This document shows, one piece after another, positions 1 through 13,600 of a stretch of DNA of 64,000 nucleotides. This DNA comes from Congeria kusceri (lineage: Eukaryota > Mollusca > Bivalvia > Myida > Dreissenidae): positions 186,001 to 250,000 of the forward strand of contig JAPFQT010000152.1 of the NCBI GenBank assembly GCA_027627225.1, given 5' to 3'. The stretch's first letter is position 1; every line of letters begins with the position of its first letter. The notes beneath the pieces are model-generated. The model was not told the origin of the DNA. It did no database searches and saw nothing but the letters and a program-made list of their open reading frames with translations. A program made the translations under genes and the position numbers.

Positions 1-1113
1 CCCACAAACGAAGTTAAGGGGGGATATATAGTAGTGAGCTTGCGGTCTGTCTGTCTTTTGGTTTTGGTTTCCGGAAGATAACTCAAGAAAGGCTTGACAT
101 ATTCAAATAATTTTTGGTACACATGTGTAACATCATAGAATACAGGTCAAGTTCGATGTTGGTTACAAACCACTAAATTTTGACAGAGTTATGGCCCCTT
201 TTAAACTTAAAATTCCCTAAAAACATGGTTTCCGGAAGATAACTCAAGAAAGGCTTGACATATTCAAATAATTTTTGGTACACATGTGTAACATCATAGA
301 ATACAGGTCAAGTTCGATGTTGGTTACAAACCACTAAATTTTGACAGAGTTATGGACCCTTTTCGACTTAAAATTCCCTAAAAACATGGTTTCCGGAAGA
401 TAACTCGAGGAAGGCTTGACATATTCAAATAATTTTTGGTACACATGTGCAACATCATAGAATACAGGTCAAGTTCGATGTTGGTTACAAACCACTAAAT
501 TTTGACAGAGTTATGGCCCCTTTTCGCCTTAAAATTTCCTAAAAACATGATTTTCTGACAATAAATCAAGAATGGCTTGACATATTCAAATAGTTATTGG
601 TATACATGTGTAGCATCATAAAATATGGGTCAAGTTCGACTTTGGTACAAACCACTAAATTTTGACAGAGTTATGGCCCTTTATTTGACTTAAATTCCCT
701 AAAAACATGGTTTCCTGACGATAGCTCAACAATGGCATGACATTTAAATAATTATTGGTACACTTGTGCAGCATCATAAAATACAGGTAAAATTCGACTT
801 TGGTTACAAACCACTTAATTTTGACAGAGTTATGGCCCCCCTGTTTGACTTAAATTCCCGAAAAACATGGACAATAACTCATGAAAGGCTTCACATATTT
901 AACTTATTTTTGGTACATTGGTGTAACATCATAAAATACAGATCAAGTTCAACTTTGTTACAAACCACTAAATGTTGACAGAGTTATGGCTCCTATTGAA
1001 GTTACATTTTTCCAAATACACTGTTGACCATTCACAAATTAAAGCATTCTCTCTGTCCATTTCTTTCGAATGGATGCCATAGTTTGTTGACAATGCCATA
1101 TTGTGGGGGTATA
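1..1113. mobile_element. TIR element with internal ~160-bp tandem repeats (left end at or just before the window)
   Basis: Begins CCCACAAACGAAGTT and ends TTGTGGGGGTATA, the same ends seen inverted at 31501-32464. Inside are about six units of roughly 160 bp, shown by repeats of TTGACAGAGTTATGG and GGTTACAAACCACTAAATTT. No coding sequence recognised; apparently non-autonomous. Confidence 0.8.
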
Positions 1114-1194
1114 TCCGTCACTCATGTTGAGACACTTTCGAGTTTGTTTTCTAGGTAGAACCAGTACTTAATGTCTTTTGAAAAAGATCATTTG

Positions 1195-1285
1195 AACACT
1201 ACCCCAATAGGGATCAAACTCACATCTCCTGTTAGCCAAGCAGGCATTATATCTATAACACCACTGACTCACACAGATTGTAATT
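1195..1285 (-). mobile_element. Degenerate tRNA-like SINE remnant
   Basis: The reverse strand holds GAGTTTGATCCC, a B-box-like match, preceded by a weak A-box-like stretch. No tail or target duplication visible. Confidence 0.3.
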
Positions 1286-1459
1286 AGTTACAACGCATCT
1301 TATCGTTCGATCCTTTAATTGCTGACTAACTGGTACAAAACAACAACTATGACGTCACCATCCAATATGGCCAATGTTTACAAGCCGATATGGTGGTACT
1401 ATACATTTAAACATTGCATATTCTCAGCAAGGGTCTTATACCGGTAACTTGTAATATAG

Positions 1460-1629
1460 TTGAACACTTACCACATGTTGTTGCTGTTGACAGCTCGTAC
1501 AAGTTGAAAGATGTACAGGAGTACATCAAGGGTCTGGCGTGCACGAACGTCAAGTCACAGAAGACTGGGGCTGACATCATGCCAGAGGGGGTGATCCTCT
1601 CACTACAGCAAGAAACAGACAAGATCGTG
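1460..1629 (+). CDS. XRN1: XRN1 exon (region before the SH3-like domain)
   Basis: This is the first XRN1 exon visible, starting with two bases of a split codon after a TATAG acceptor. It encodes EHLPHVVAVDS followed by about 45 residues ending TDKIV, which join in phase 0 to the next exon. The donor (GTG followed by gtgcga) is weak, so the 3' border is the least certain in the gene. The open frame continues past it to 1881 but enters a fold-back MITE there. Confidence 0.7.
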
Positions 1630-4600
1630 GTGCGAACTTGGAATTACTTTTTGCAAAGCTTTTTAAGCATGTATTTCAGGCTTCAGTTTAAGCTTTATAT
1701 GTGGCGCGTCATGAGAAAACCTGTTTTAATGCATGTGCTTAAAGTGTCGTCCCGAATTAGCCTTTGCAGTCCGCACAGGCTAATCCAGGACGGCACTTTC
1801 CACTTTTTTGGTATTTTCTGTTTCAAGGAAGTCTCTTCTAAACATATATCCACTGTAGGCGGAAAGTGCCGTCCTGGATGAGTCTGTGCAGACTGCACAG
1901 GCTAATCCGGGACGACTCTTTACGCACATTCATTAAGACCGGTTTTCCCACGATGCGCCTCATATGCTCTCAGTTCTCTCATTCTTCAGAGAATTATTTA
2001 ATGTCTGGTTAACTGATTACTGATTTACTCTTTTTTGCTGCCCTTACCTAAAATTTAAATTTTGCGATTAAATTGCAGGAGATAAACAGAAAGCGACAGA
2101 AGAGAATTAAGATGCAAGTAAAACCACACCTTCTGTATCGGGTAAGTGTCTAGTTAGCGAGGAACTGCATAGTCAAAATATTTTTCTTGCTCAAATGAAC
2201 TATTGTGAATATTTTACTTGCATTAGTCTTTAAAATCCATTTCACGATTTGTATGAAAACTCTGCCATCTTTTCTGATACACAAATTAATTATCAAATAT
2301 CTTTCAGTTTTTGGTTTGATAAGTTAATTTACCATGTAAAGATGTCTATGTTTTGCAAGTCCCTAAAAAAATATGAGCACCTTGTTGACAAACACAAAGC
2401 GCAGCTCAAGCGAAAGAAATATTTGATTCGCCATCACGAAGTCAGATTGTTCAATTTGCATAATTACTTGGCATATCATTGATTCCAAGTGACGCCACGA
2501 AAGTTTGTGTTGATTATTTGTAAAGTACATCAAGTTTCCTTAACGTCTATTTGAGTCTGCGAATCTGTTAGTTCTGCTTGAGGCAGACTGTTCGTTATGA
2601 ATGCCAGCTATTTACGTGGAAGCCTTTTCGTACATGTTGTAGCCGATGGTGACCAGCGGGGCTCTGATTCCCGATTCCAGCGCCACCTACCAGCTGTTCG
2701 ACCGAGTCGTGAACACGCGTCAAGGCTTCTCGGTGCCATTCGGACTTCGGGGTACTGTCGTTGGAATCCATCCCGCGGAGGTTGAAGTGAACACGATGTA
2801 CGAAGTGCTGTTTGACGAAGATTTTGCGGGCGGTATTGCTATCAGGTAAATTACTGTCATACTCAATGCTATTTTAAACCTCACTATTAAATTTCTTTGC
2901 TATTTGACCATTTTATGATTACAAATACATGCAAAATTGAATATTTTAATACGAAACAAAATTTGTGAGTGTTAAATAATTGTTAAAAACCTATTCATTA
3001 AACTTTACCTTTATCTTCAAAAAAAGATAAACTGTTGCATGATGAATTGATAAGTTACTTAAATGGATTTATTTTATTATACAGGGGTAATTCTTTTATG
3101 ATATTCAGTTACATTTATTCTATTAAATAACAGGAATTCTTCTATGAGAGGATACAGAATGCCACCATCTGCACTCCTAAATCTGTCTCATGGTCAACGC
3201 AAGAACGGTTCCAAACCTGAATATGTCCCGAATGCCCCAGCCCAGAACACATATGGAAAACACCGGAATGTTAGTCAAGATTTTTCATATGCTGATGCCA
3301 GTGCAAATCGATCTCAGGGACTAGGTCAGCACACACGGCCTGGCAGTTCTGGTTTCCGTGACAATAGGGGAGGGTACAGTGAAGGGTATAAAGGTCGAGG
3401 CTCGGACAATTCCGGCCAGTACCATGGTGGGTATCAGCAGGCTGACAACCGTGGAGGAAACCAGAGACAGGCCGCTGGTCCTGGAATCAAGGTGATTCAC
3501 GCCTTTTGTGTGATCTTCGTTTTATCATTTATTAAATTATGCCCCCCATGGAGGATTGCGGGGTATATTCGTTTGCTAATGTCGAATGCTAGACAAATTT
3601 TGTTTCCTCTTAAGTCGAACAGTTTTCATCCGATCTTCTCCATACTTCATAAAAATATTTGTTGGCACGATATCTCGGCCCCGTTGGGTAATCACCCAAA
3701 TGCCCTAGGAATTGCAGAGTTATGGCCCTTGAATTATCTCAAATTGGCCCTTTAGCTTTTATGCTATCCAAGTACAACAGTTGTCATCAGATCTTCACTT
3801 TACTTGATAAAAGTCTTTGTGGGCATAAAATCTCGATCAGGTTTGATACTCAACCAAATCACCCCAGGAATTGTGGAGTTATGGCCATTGAATTATCTAA
3901 CATTAGCCTTTTTTGCCATTTCCGCCATGTTAGTTCAACAGTTTTCATCCAATCTTCACCAAACTTGATGTTGTAGGGCATAATATCTAGGCCAAGTACG
4001 ATGATCAGCCAAAGTGCCCCAGGACTGGTGGAGTTATGGCCCTTAAATAATTTTAAAATTGGCCTTTTTAGCCATTTCTGCTCTCTAAGTCCAATAGTTT
4101 TCATCCGATCAGCTAAGTTTGATGCTGCAGAGTTATTGCCCTTGATTTATCTACAATTTTCCGTTTTAACAGTTTCTGCTTCTATGGCTACATTTTTTCA
4201 TTGCATCTTCACCAAACTTGATATTTTAAAGTTTGCTTTTAACTTTGAAGGGGCATAACTATTTTACAAACAGCTCTTGTTTTACATTCATTTCTACCTC
4301 TTGTAAGTACATATTTTTTAAGTGAGTTTTTCTTCTGAGGTGTTTGAATTGTATACTAATTGGTTTAGACCAAAACTGAAAATATGATTTTATTTTTCTG
4401 TTACAGTATTCAAAAACATGGAAAAATGTTACAAAGTATTCAAAAATTTACATCACAAAAATTTTGCATCAGCAGCAGGGAAACTTTAGAAGCTTATGTC
4501 CTTACATCATGCAAGTGACCATTTCACTGTCAATGGCCACAATTCACATTGCATTCACAACTCATTACTGTTACAGATGGTGTTCAACGGTGCTAGCGCC

Positions 4601-7600
4601 GGCAACATGTCACCCAAGTTTGTGACTCCTAAAGTTGCTCCCGGCAGTGCTGGCAGGGGGTCTCAGAGAGCAGCAAATCAGAACAGGGCTGCAGTGAGTG
4701 CTTAATTATTGCATATACTTGTTCTTCTTGATGGGCTTTATGTAATGTTTTTAATTGGTAAACAACGAGTGCATAACTCAGTAGACATCTTGACAGTGTA
4801 AACAGCTGTTTATGAAAGTAAAAAAATGTACCAACTTCAGTTGTATTAGCTCTTATTAACCACTAAAGGTTCTTTATGCAAGGCTGGTATCCGATTATGC
4901 AAGGCTGGTATCCGATTATGCAAGGCTGGTAACCGATTATGCAAGGCTGGTATTCAATTGCCTGTTAAGTACAGTATACAGCTTAAAAAACATTCACAAA
5001 ACACAGTCATGATTAAACTGCGGTTACAATTATTCAGTCTGACTCTCTGAATAGCTCTCAGGAATAGTTCATATTTATCATCTTGGTATATATCTACTTT
5101 ACAGGCTGCAAACCAGAATAACAACGCCTCAAATTCAGAGTTTGCAGACATGTGGCAACAACTGCAAACATCTGTACCACAGGAACCTGTGGGTGATAAG
5201 GGGACCTCACTGGCCCAGGCTGCAGCAGTGCTGCCTAGAGTGACCTCCCCTGAAAATTCAAAATCCACAGAAGCAAGCACTAAAATCAGTGTGCAGGACT
5301 TGTTTACCCAGGCCAGTAAGGCCAGTGATGTGGGCAAGAAGCCAAGTCCAAGTCCATCTGCTGAGCAGGTGGCATCCCAACCAGACAAGCCTGCTAGTAG
5401 TGTGGTACCCAAGGATGAGTTTACAGCTATGCTGAGGTCTTTGGAAGATACCCATGTTTCAGAAGAATCTTCAGATCATCATCAAGTTGAGGTAAATCAC
5501 TGGTCCATTTATAAATCTCTCATAATCTGCTAGCTGTGTTTATACCTTTATTCATGAATATCATTGAAGCTATGTCTTTAGATGGGGAAACTTGTCAACT
5601 GTGTATTAAATTTATGTATATGATTTCAGTTCTTCCAAATATTTTTGTCGTTAAACAGGATGGTTCTTTGGCAATAAAGAAATTGCTACAAATAGATGAA
5701 GAGAAGACAACTGCAGAAAAGCCAAGTGAGAATGTTAATCCTCCCAAGAGCTATGGGAGACAAGTCTCTGTGCAGGAGTTGTTCGAGGGAGCCAAGAAAC
5801 AGGCCCCTGGGGAACCCCAGCAGTCACATACCGGGGGTACCACTCAGCTGCAGCCTCAGAAACCGACACAGCCCAGAAATGAGGGGGCCAGTTCCCAAGC
5901 TAAGGGTCCTATACCACAGCAGCAGTATCATCATCAGCAGCAGCAGCAACAAGGTGGTAACCAAGGCAAGAGAGGCAACACCAGACCGGCCGTGCTGAAT
6001 CCACAGTCACGAGGAAGCCATAGGTAGGTTTGTTGTTCAAATGTCTGTGTATTGGCTAGTAATATGTAGTCTGGGTAATTGTTTGTAATGTGTAATTGCT
6101 TGTAATATCTAGACTAGGTAATTGTCTGTAATGTGTAATTGCTTGTAATATCTAGACTAGATAATTGTCTGTAATGTGTAATTGCTTGTAATATATAGAC
6201 TAGGTAATTGTCTATAATGTGTAATTGCTTGTAATATATAGACTAGGTAATTGTCTGTAATGTGTAATTGCTTGTAATATATAGACTAGGTAATCGTCTG
6301 TAATGTGTAATCGCTTGTAAAATATAGACTTGGTAATTGTATGTTATGTGTAATTGCTTGTGATATACGAGGGATGATAAAAAATAATGTAGATTTTTTT
6401 TTTTTTGAGACATATTATTATTTCATAGAAAAAAAGTACATTAAAATATATATTGCATCAATTTACAAAATTTCAGCCATTTTACTCTTCTCTGTTAAAA
6501 TGGCAGGCATTTAAAATGAGTCACTATAGGCACATCAATTGGAATTCAATGCGCGAAGGAAATGTTCTTGTTTCAATATTGTTAATTCACTATTATTCAA
6601 TATTTTCGGATATTTTAATTACATTATCTTATCAATGATTCTTGTTTTGGAATCTCCGTAAAGTTGCCTTCCTCATCATGTTCTTGCGGCAATATGATAA
6701 CCAGTCTCGCATACATTTTTTTGTACAGAGCGCTTTATGGCGTTTTGAATACCAATATATATAATATATTTTGAAACATTCTGCATTTTAAGTATGTCTG
6801 ATTACATTTCAAACGTGTATAATGTTAACATATGCGTACATCAATTTACTCGGATCAAGAAAGGAAATACCTGTTTGAAATATTTAAAATATAATAATAT
6901 TTACGTCTTATTTTAAATCTGCATGTACACTGAAAAATTAAAATAATGATGTAATTTGTCATTGACATTTTCTACTTATTGCTTACTAATCAATATGTAT
7001 TAATCATGGAGAAATAAACCAAGCGAAACTACCTGACCATTGACTCTCTGAGCTGATCAAGCTAATTTAAGCTGATTAACGTCGTCATCGTCGCATCATT
7101 TTGTCCTTATCCACTCATGTCTCAATGCTTACAATGCCATTTGAAGATTCTATTGCACTTACGAAAAAAAAATGCCCTACTCAAAAACTGTATTCTATGC
7201 GGCTTCTTGATAAAATCAAATGTCTGCATAGATGATTTACAAATATCTTTACTTGATTTCATTACCAAGCGAATTTAGAGTTGATCGCACAATTATATTT
7301 TTTCTCAATTGACGCTGTGCATCACTGTCATATCAATATTGTTTTTATTAATAGGTATTCTTAATAATAGAAGCCAACTTTTGGTGTGATGTCAATGTAT
7401 GTTTGTCTTACATTGTACCAAAATTTTTTGAAGTAAGAATACGTACTTCGTACAGAATTTACGATCTATTTATTTGTTGTAATGCTCCGCTTAACGGTTA
7501 CCATGGTTATATTATCAAATAGATTAGGCGCATAACAAATTAATTTCAAAATATTACTTATTAAACATGTTTCATTTGAATTTGATTCATTTTTATATCG

Positions 7601-10600
7601 GTTTTATTTAATTTAGTGGTAAACAATATGAAAAGTCTACGTTAATTTTGAACATCCCTTGTATACATGTAGTCTGGGTAATTGACTGTAATATTAGGTC
7701 AGGCTAATTGCTTGTAATATGCATTTTAGGTAAATTGCTTGTAATATGTATTCTGTGTAATTGCTTGTAATATGTATTCTGGGTATTTGCTTGTAATATG
7801 TATTCTGTGTAATTGCTTGTAATATGTATTCTGGGTATGTGCTTGTAATATGTATTCTGTGTAATTGCTTGTAATATGTATTCTTGGTATTTGCTTGTAA
7901 TATGTATTCTGTGTAATTGCTTGTAATATGTATTCTGGGTATTTGCTTGTAATATGTATTCTGGGTAATTGCTTGTAATATGTATTCTGTGTAATTGCTT
8001 GTAATATTTATTCTGGGTATTTGCTTGTAATATGTATTCTGTGTAATTGCTTGTAATATGTATTCTGTGTATTTGCTTGTAATATGTATTCTGGGTAATT
8101 GCTTGTAATATGTATTCTGTGTAATTGCTTGTAATATGTATTCTGGGTATTTGCTTGTAATATGTATTCTGGGTAATTGCTTGTAATATGTATTCTGTGT
8201 AATTGCTTGTAATATGTATTCTGTGTAATTGCTCGTAATATGTATTCTGTGTAATTGCTTGTAATATGTATTCTGGGTATTTGCTTGTAATATGTATTCT
8301 GGGTAGTTGCTTGTAATATGTATTCTGCGTAATTACTTGTAATATGTATTCTGGGTAATTGCTTGTAATATGTATTCTGGGTAATTTCTTGTAATATGTA
8401 TTCTGGGTAATTGATTGTAATATGTATTCTGGGTAATTGCTTGTAATATGTATTCTAGTTAATTGCTTGTAATATGTATTCTGGGTAATTGCTTGTAATA
8501 TGTATTCTGGGTAATTGCTTGTAATATGTATTCTGGGTAATTGCTTGTAATATGTATTCTGGGTAATTGCTTGTAATATGTATTCTAGTTAATTGCTGGT
8601 AATATGTATTCTGTGTATTTGCTTGTAATATGTATTCTGCGTAATTGCTTGTAATATGTATTCTGGGTAATTGCTTGTAATATGTATTCTGGGTAATTGC
8701 TTGTAATATGTATTCTAGGTAATTGCTTGTAATATGTATTCTGGGTAGTTGCTTGTAATATGTATTCTGGGTAGTTGCTTGTAATATGTATTCTGGGTAT
8801 TTGCTTGTAATATGTATTCTGGGTATTTGCTTGTAATATGTATTCTGGGTAATTCCTTGTAATATGTATTATTGTTAATTGCTTGTAATATGCAGTCTGT
8901 GTTATTGCTTGTAATATGCAGTCTGGGTAATTGCTTGTATTATGTAGTCTGGGTAATTGCTTGTAATATGTAGTCTATTTGCTTGTAATATGTAGTCTGT
9001 GTATTTGCTTGTAATATGTTGTCTGTGTAATTGCTTGTAATGTGTAGTCTGGGTAATTGCTTGTAATATGTAGTCTGGGTAATGGCTTGTAATATGTTGT
9101 CTGTGTAATTGCTTGTAATGTGTAGTCTGGGTAATTGCTTGTAATATGTTGTCTGTGTAATTGCTTGTAATATGTAGTCTGGCTAATTGCATGTAATATG
9201 TAGTCTGGCTAATTGCATGTAATATGTAGTCTGGCTAATTGCATGTAATATGTAGTCTGGCTAATTGCATGTAATATGTAGTCTGGCTAATTGCCAGTAA
9301 TATGTAGTCTGGCTAATTGCCAGTAGCATGTAGTCTGGCTAATTGCCAGTAATATGTAGTCTGGCTAATTGCATGTAATATGTAGTCTGGCTAATTGCAT
9401 GTAATATGTAGTCTGGCTAATTGCATGTAATATGTAGTCTGGCTAATTGCCAGTAATATGTAGTCTGGCTAATTGCCAGTAATATGTAGTCTGGCTAATT
9501 GCCAGTAATATGTAGTCTGGCTAATTGCCCGTAATATGTAGTCTGGCTAATTGCCCGTAATATGTAGTCTGGCTAATTGCCAGTAATATGTAGTCTGGCT
9601 AATTGCCAGTAATATGTAGTCTGGCTAATTGCCAGTAATATGTACCGTATTTACCCTCAGTATTGGGGCACCCTAAATATTGGGACACCCCTTATTTTTT
9701 GAAAAAAAAATTTTTTTCTCGCCCCTTAATATTGGGAAACATTTGAAAGTTAATTATTTCTTGTCCCTTTGTATTAGGACACCAAAATAACACCTTATGT
9801 TGTTACTGTATAAACATCCATACTCGGCCACTACGCTGGTTGCATCGTTACTTTAGACACGGTATATTGCACTTGATTATCTACACACCATAATGAACGC
9901 CATCATGGGTGCGTTTGCATGGAGTTGACACGTGCTGCAAACTGTGTACTCTAATGGAGCATGGTCTTCTCAATTAAGCTTCTGAATTAAGTCCCCATCA
10001 AGCAATAATTGATCTTGTAAACATCAGTCACCTAAACATATTCCTTCTAATTATTTATGAGTAAATATTTAACAAAAATAATTTCATAACCGATTATTAT
10101 CCCAAAGAGAAAAAAAAATTCATTGGTTCAAGACATAGTTAAATGCAGAATAGATTGTATCATATATTGCCAGATTGCATCATATATTGCCCTAAATGTT
10201 GGGACACAATTTCGAGAATTATTTTGTGATGTCCCTTAATATTGGGACAATAAAAGTTTTAATTATTTTTAAGTGTCCCAATACTTAGGGTAAATACAGT
10301 AGTTTGGATAATTGCTTGCAATATGTACGTTTGGTAATTGCTTGTAATATGTAGTCTGGGTAATTGCTGGTAATATGTCATCTGGGTAGTTGCCTGTCAT
10401 GAGTGTAGTCTGGATTACCCACAGTAATTACTGCTTGTAATACTTAGTCTGGGTAATTTCTTGTAATACGTACATGTAGTCTGGGTAATAGCTGGTAATA
10501 TAGTTTGGGTAATTGCTTGTAATATAATCTGGGTAATTGCTTGTAATATAGCTTGGGTAATTGCTTGTAATATAGTTTGGGTAATGGCTTGTAATATAGT

Positions 10601-13600
10601 TTGGGTAATTGCTTGTAATATAGTTTGGGTAACTGCTTGTAATATGGTATGGGTAATTGCTTGTATTGTAATCTGGGTAATTGCTTGTAGTATAGTTTGG
10701 GTAATTGCTTGTAATATAATCTGGGTAATTGCTTGTATTATAGTTTGTGTAATTTTGTGTAATATAGTTTGAGTAATTGCTGGTAGTATGTACTCTGGGT
10801 AATAGTTTGTAATGTTCTCTTGCATGTATTTGTATTTTTGTCATTAAGTATGTATGTATTACTTGTTCTTACATGTTCTTGTTAAAAGTATTATCCCTTC
10901 ACATTAATTTTCAATTTTTGATTAACTTTATTACAATTAAATGTTTAGATTTTGCATCCAAGAATAAATTACCATTGTCAGACAATCAAAGCAAGTACCA
11001 GTATTTAGATGGAATAAACTTTTGTTACAATATAATTTGCTTTGACATATATCTATTGGAGACATTAAATTTTAGCAGCATAATCTACATGTTCTAATGA
11101 TGAAATTTAAAGCTAGATGAAAACAACTTGCTCAAACATTTTCTTCAGTTAAGATGTTTCATGCTATTTCTGTAACAGGAATCCTGTGATGGAGCTGATG
11201 AATTTCTGTCAGTCTCTGCAGATGATGCTGCCATTATATGAGTATAATCACAAGGTAAACACATTTCATATAGCAGTCCAATGGCCCAGGTAAGGAGCAT
11301 TCACTAGTAAAATATGCATACAAAGATATGCAGAGAACATACAAAGATATGCAGAGAAAATAAGATTTGGGTGTACATATATGCACAATTATTTCCGATG
11401 TTCGCATACATTAGTGACTGGAAGACAGAAACAGATGAAATATTTTTGTCAGGCCTGCCTACCTGTGCAGTTGATAGTAATAAAAATCACAAAATGTTCA
11501 GAATTCTTACCTGAAACATTATTGTATTCAAATTGTGTTGCTACATGTATTACATATATTTTACTGGAGAAGGGATTCAAGGAAACAAAACAGTGATTGT
11601 GACTGTGTTTTAGCTCACCTGAGCACAAAGTGCTCTAAGGTGAACTTTTGTGGTCAGTGGTTGTCTGACTTTGCCATTTTCTGTTGTCAACAATTTACTT
11701 CAAACATTGTCTTCTCTGAAATGGTTTGGTGGAAATGAAACATATTTGGTATGATTCATTAAAGATGTGGTCACTCAGGTGATCTACTTTCCTTGATATG
11801 GAAATAATACTTCTAGTGTCAGGTGAGCTACCCAGGGCCGCTTTGGCCCACTTGTGTAGGTTTTAAGCTTCTGTGTAATAAAGTTATTCTGTCAGAACCT
11901 TTACAATTATAATTGAATAACATAACAGGTTTTCATCAGGTGTGTAGTCAAGGAACTTAAGTGTACATCAACATACACTATACAAAATACCAGTGGGTGC
12001 CCTAATCTTAACTCATGTGTGTGTTTGTTTCAGAACGGGAAGTTCTTCTGTGTTGTGTCCCTGGTCAATGGCAGCCGGTTCCAGGGCTCATTGTGTAACA
12101 ACAAGGAGGAGGCAGCCGAGTCGGCAGCCAGCTTCGCCCTCCTGCAGATGGTAGGTCAACAGTCCTGGGCTCACTCTGGAATGTTAATGTTACTTAGAGT
12201 CTAAACTACAGGCTTTTGATGTGTTGATTTTAATAATCACTCACATAAACCAATCTTTTTAATTGCAATAATTATGAAATTACAAAAATGTAAATTTTCT
12301 AACAAAATTTCAATATTTTCAGTTATTTTTCCATAATTTCATGATATTTCATAAAAAAATGATGTTTATGTGAATTATTATCATAGCAACACATCAAATG
12401 CTTGTGTTCTAACCTACTTTGATAGGTCAAAGTTCCAGGGCTGCCTCTTGAAATATTAAATCTTTATCAAAACATGAAACAACATTACAGGGTCAGCATT
12501 TGATCAAACTGCACAAGCCTAGTTAACCTGGATTTTCAAGTACTTCCAGGAGAATAGGTGTATTTAAGACTATATTAGTTGTTTTATTTGCCCCTACCAT
12601 AACTTCAGTGTTCTCTCACTCCAGCGTGGCAGCATGCAGCAGGTGGCTATGATGTCCATGCCAGGGTTCAGGCCGCCAGGGCTGCCCCAGCAAGGAAGGC
12701 AGTTCTCATCTGCCAACTCTGCCTTCAGTCCTGTCAACCATCCACCTGGTAAGCTAGTCTTCACCAGAGCAACAGATAGGCGTCTATTGGCATAAATACC
12801 CTATTCTGAAACACCATTTACTTTAATTTTGAATTTAATGAGTGACAAAACTCGATTCATATACTGAATACTCGAACTGTGTAAAGATTAGTTAATTTTT
12901 AACTCATATAGTGAAAATATGAGTGTTAAATGCAAGTTTAATGACATGTGACCTGCAGTATTTTAATTGCATGGTTGTATTGATGGAATTTGTGTATTAC
13001 AATTTTACTTAACTATGGTATTTCCAACTATCAGTTAATGTTCATGATGCAACATACTTTCAAGCACTTAATTAAGTCACTCAGTGGTGTACTCAATTAT
13101 TTTTAAAATGATTGGGTGTAATACTCAATTCTGACAAAATGCTCATCTGTTGCTCTACTTTACTATACCTGTGGTCCAGTATATAGATCAAGGTCGAGTA
13201 TATATTCAGGTCCATTGAAACGGATACTGCACAAACCATTTAATCTGGTCCAGTTTAGATATAGGTACATTCTGTTGTGTCCAGTTTAGATATAGGTACA
13301 TTCTGTTGTGTCCAGTATAGATTAAGATAAATTTAGTAAGGTCCAGTATCAAACTATAATGTACATTCTGTCTGATTTAGTATAGAGCCACATAAATTCT
13401 GTCCTGTGTAAATGCGGATAATTTAATTCTGGTCTGGTGTAGACCCAGATAAAATGTGACTGGTCAAGTAGGGATCCATAACCATTTAGTTTGATTCAGA
13501 ATAGATGATGGCTTGTCCAGTTTGATCAGTGTCCATCGTCTACCATCTTCGTAGTTAACGTTCTGTGCCAGTATTAGACAGTATATCACATAAAAGAATA

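Noticed and set aside
1630..1881. Extension of the first XRN1 exon to the end of its open frame
   Set aside because: The extension runs into the fold-back MITE and does not resemble XRN1; the donor at 1629 restores phase with the next exon.
6366..7665. Intact mariner transposase
   Set aside because: Ends and length fit mariner but I found no frame with transposase motifs; described as a decayed or non-autonomous element only.
10415..10844. - strand open frames of 136 and 138 codons (ITQTILQA repeats)
   Set aside because: Translation of the XRN1 intron minisatellite; no conserved domain or start context.
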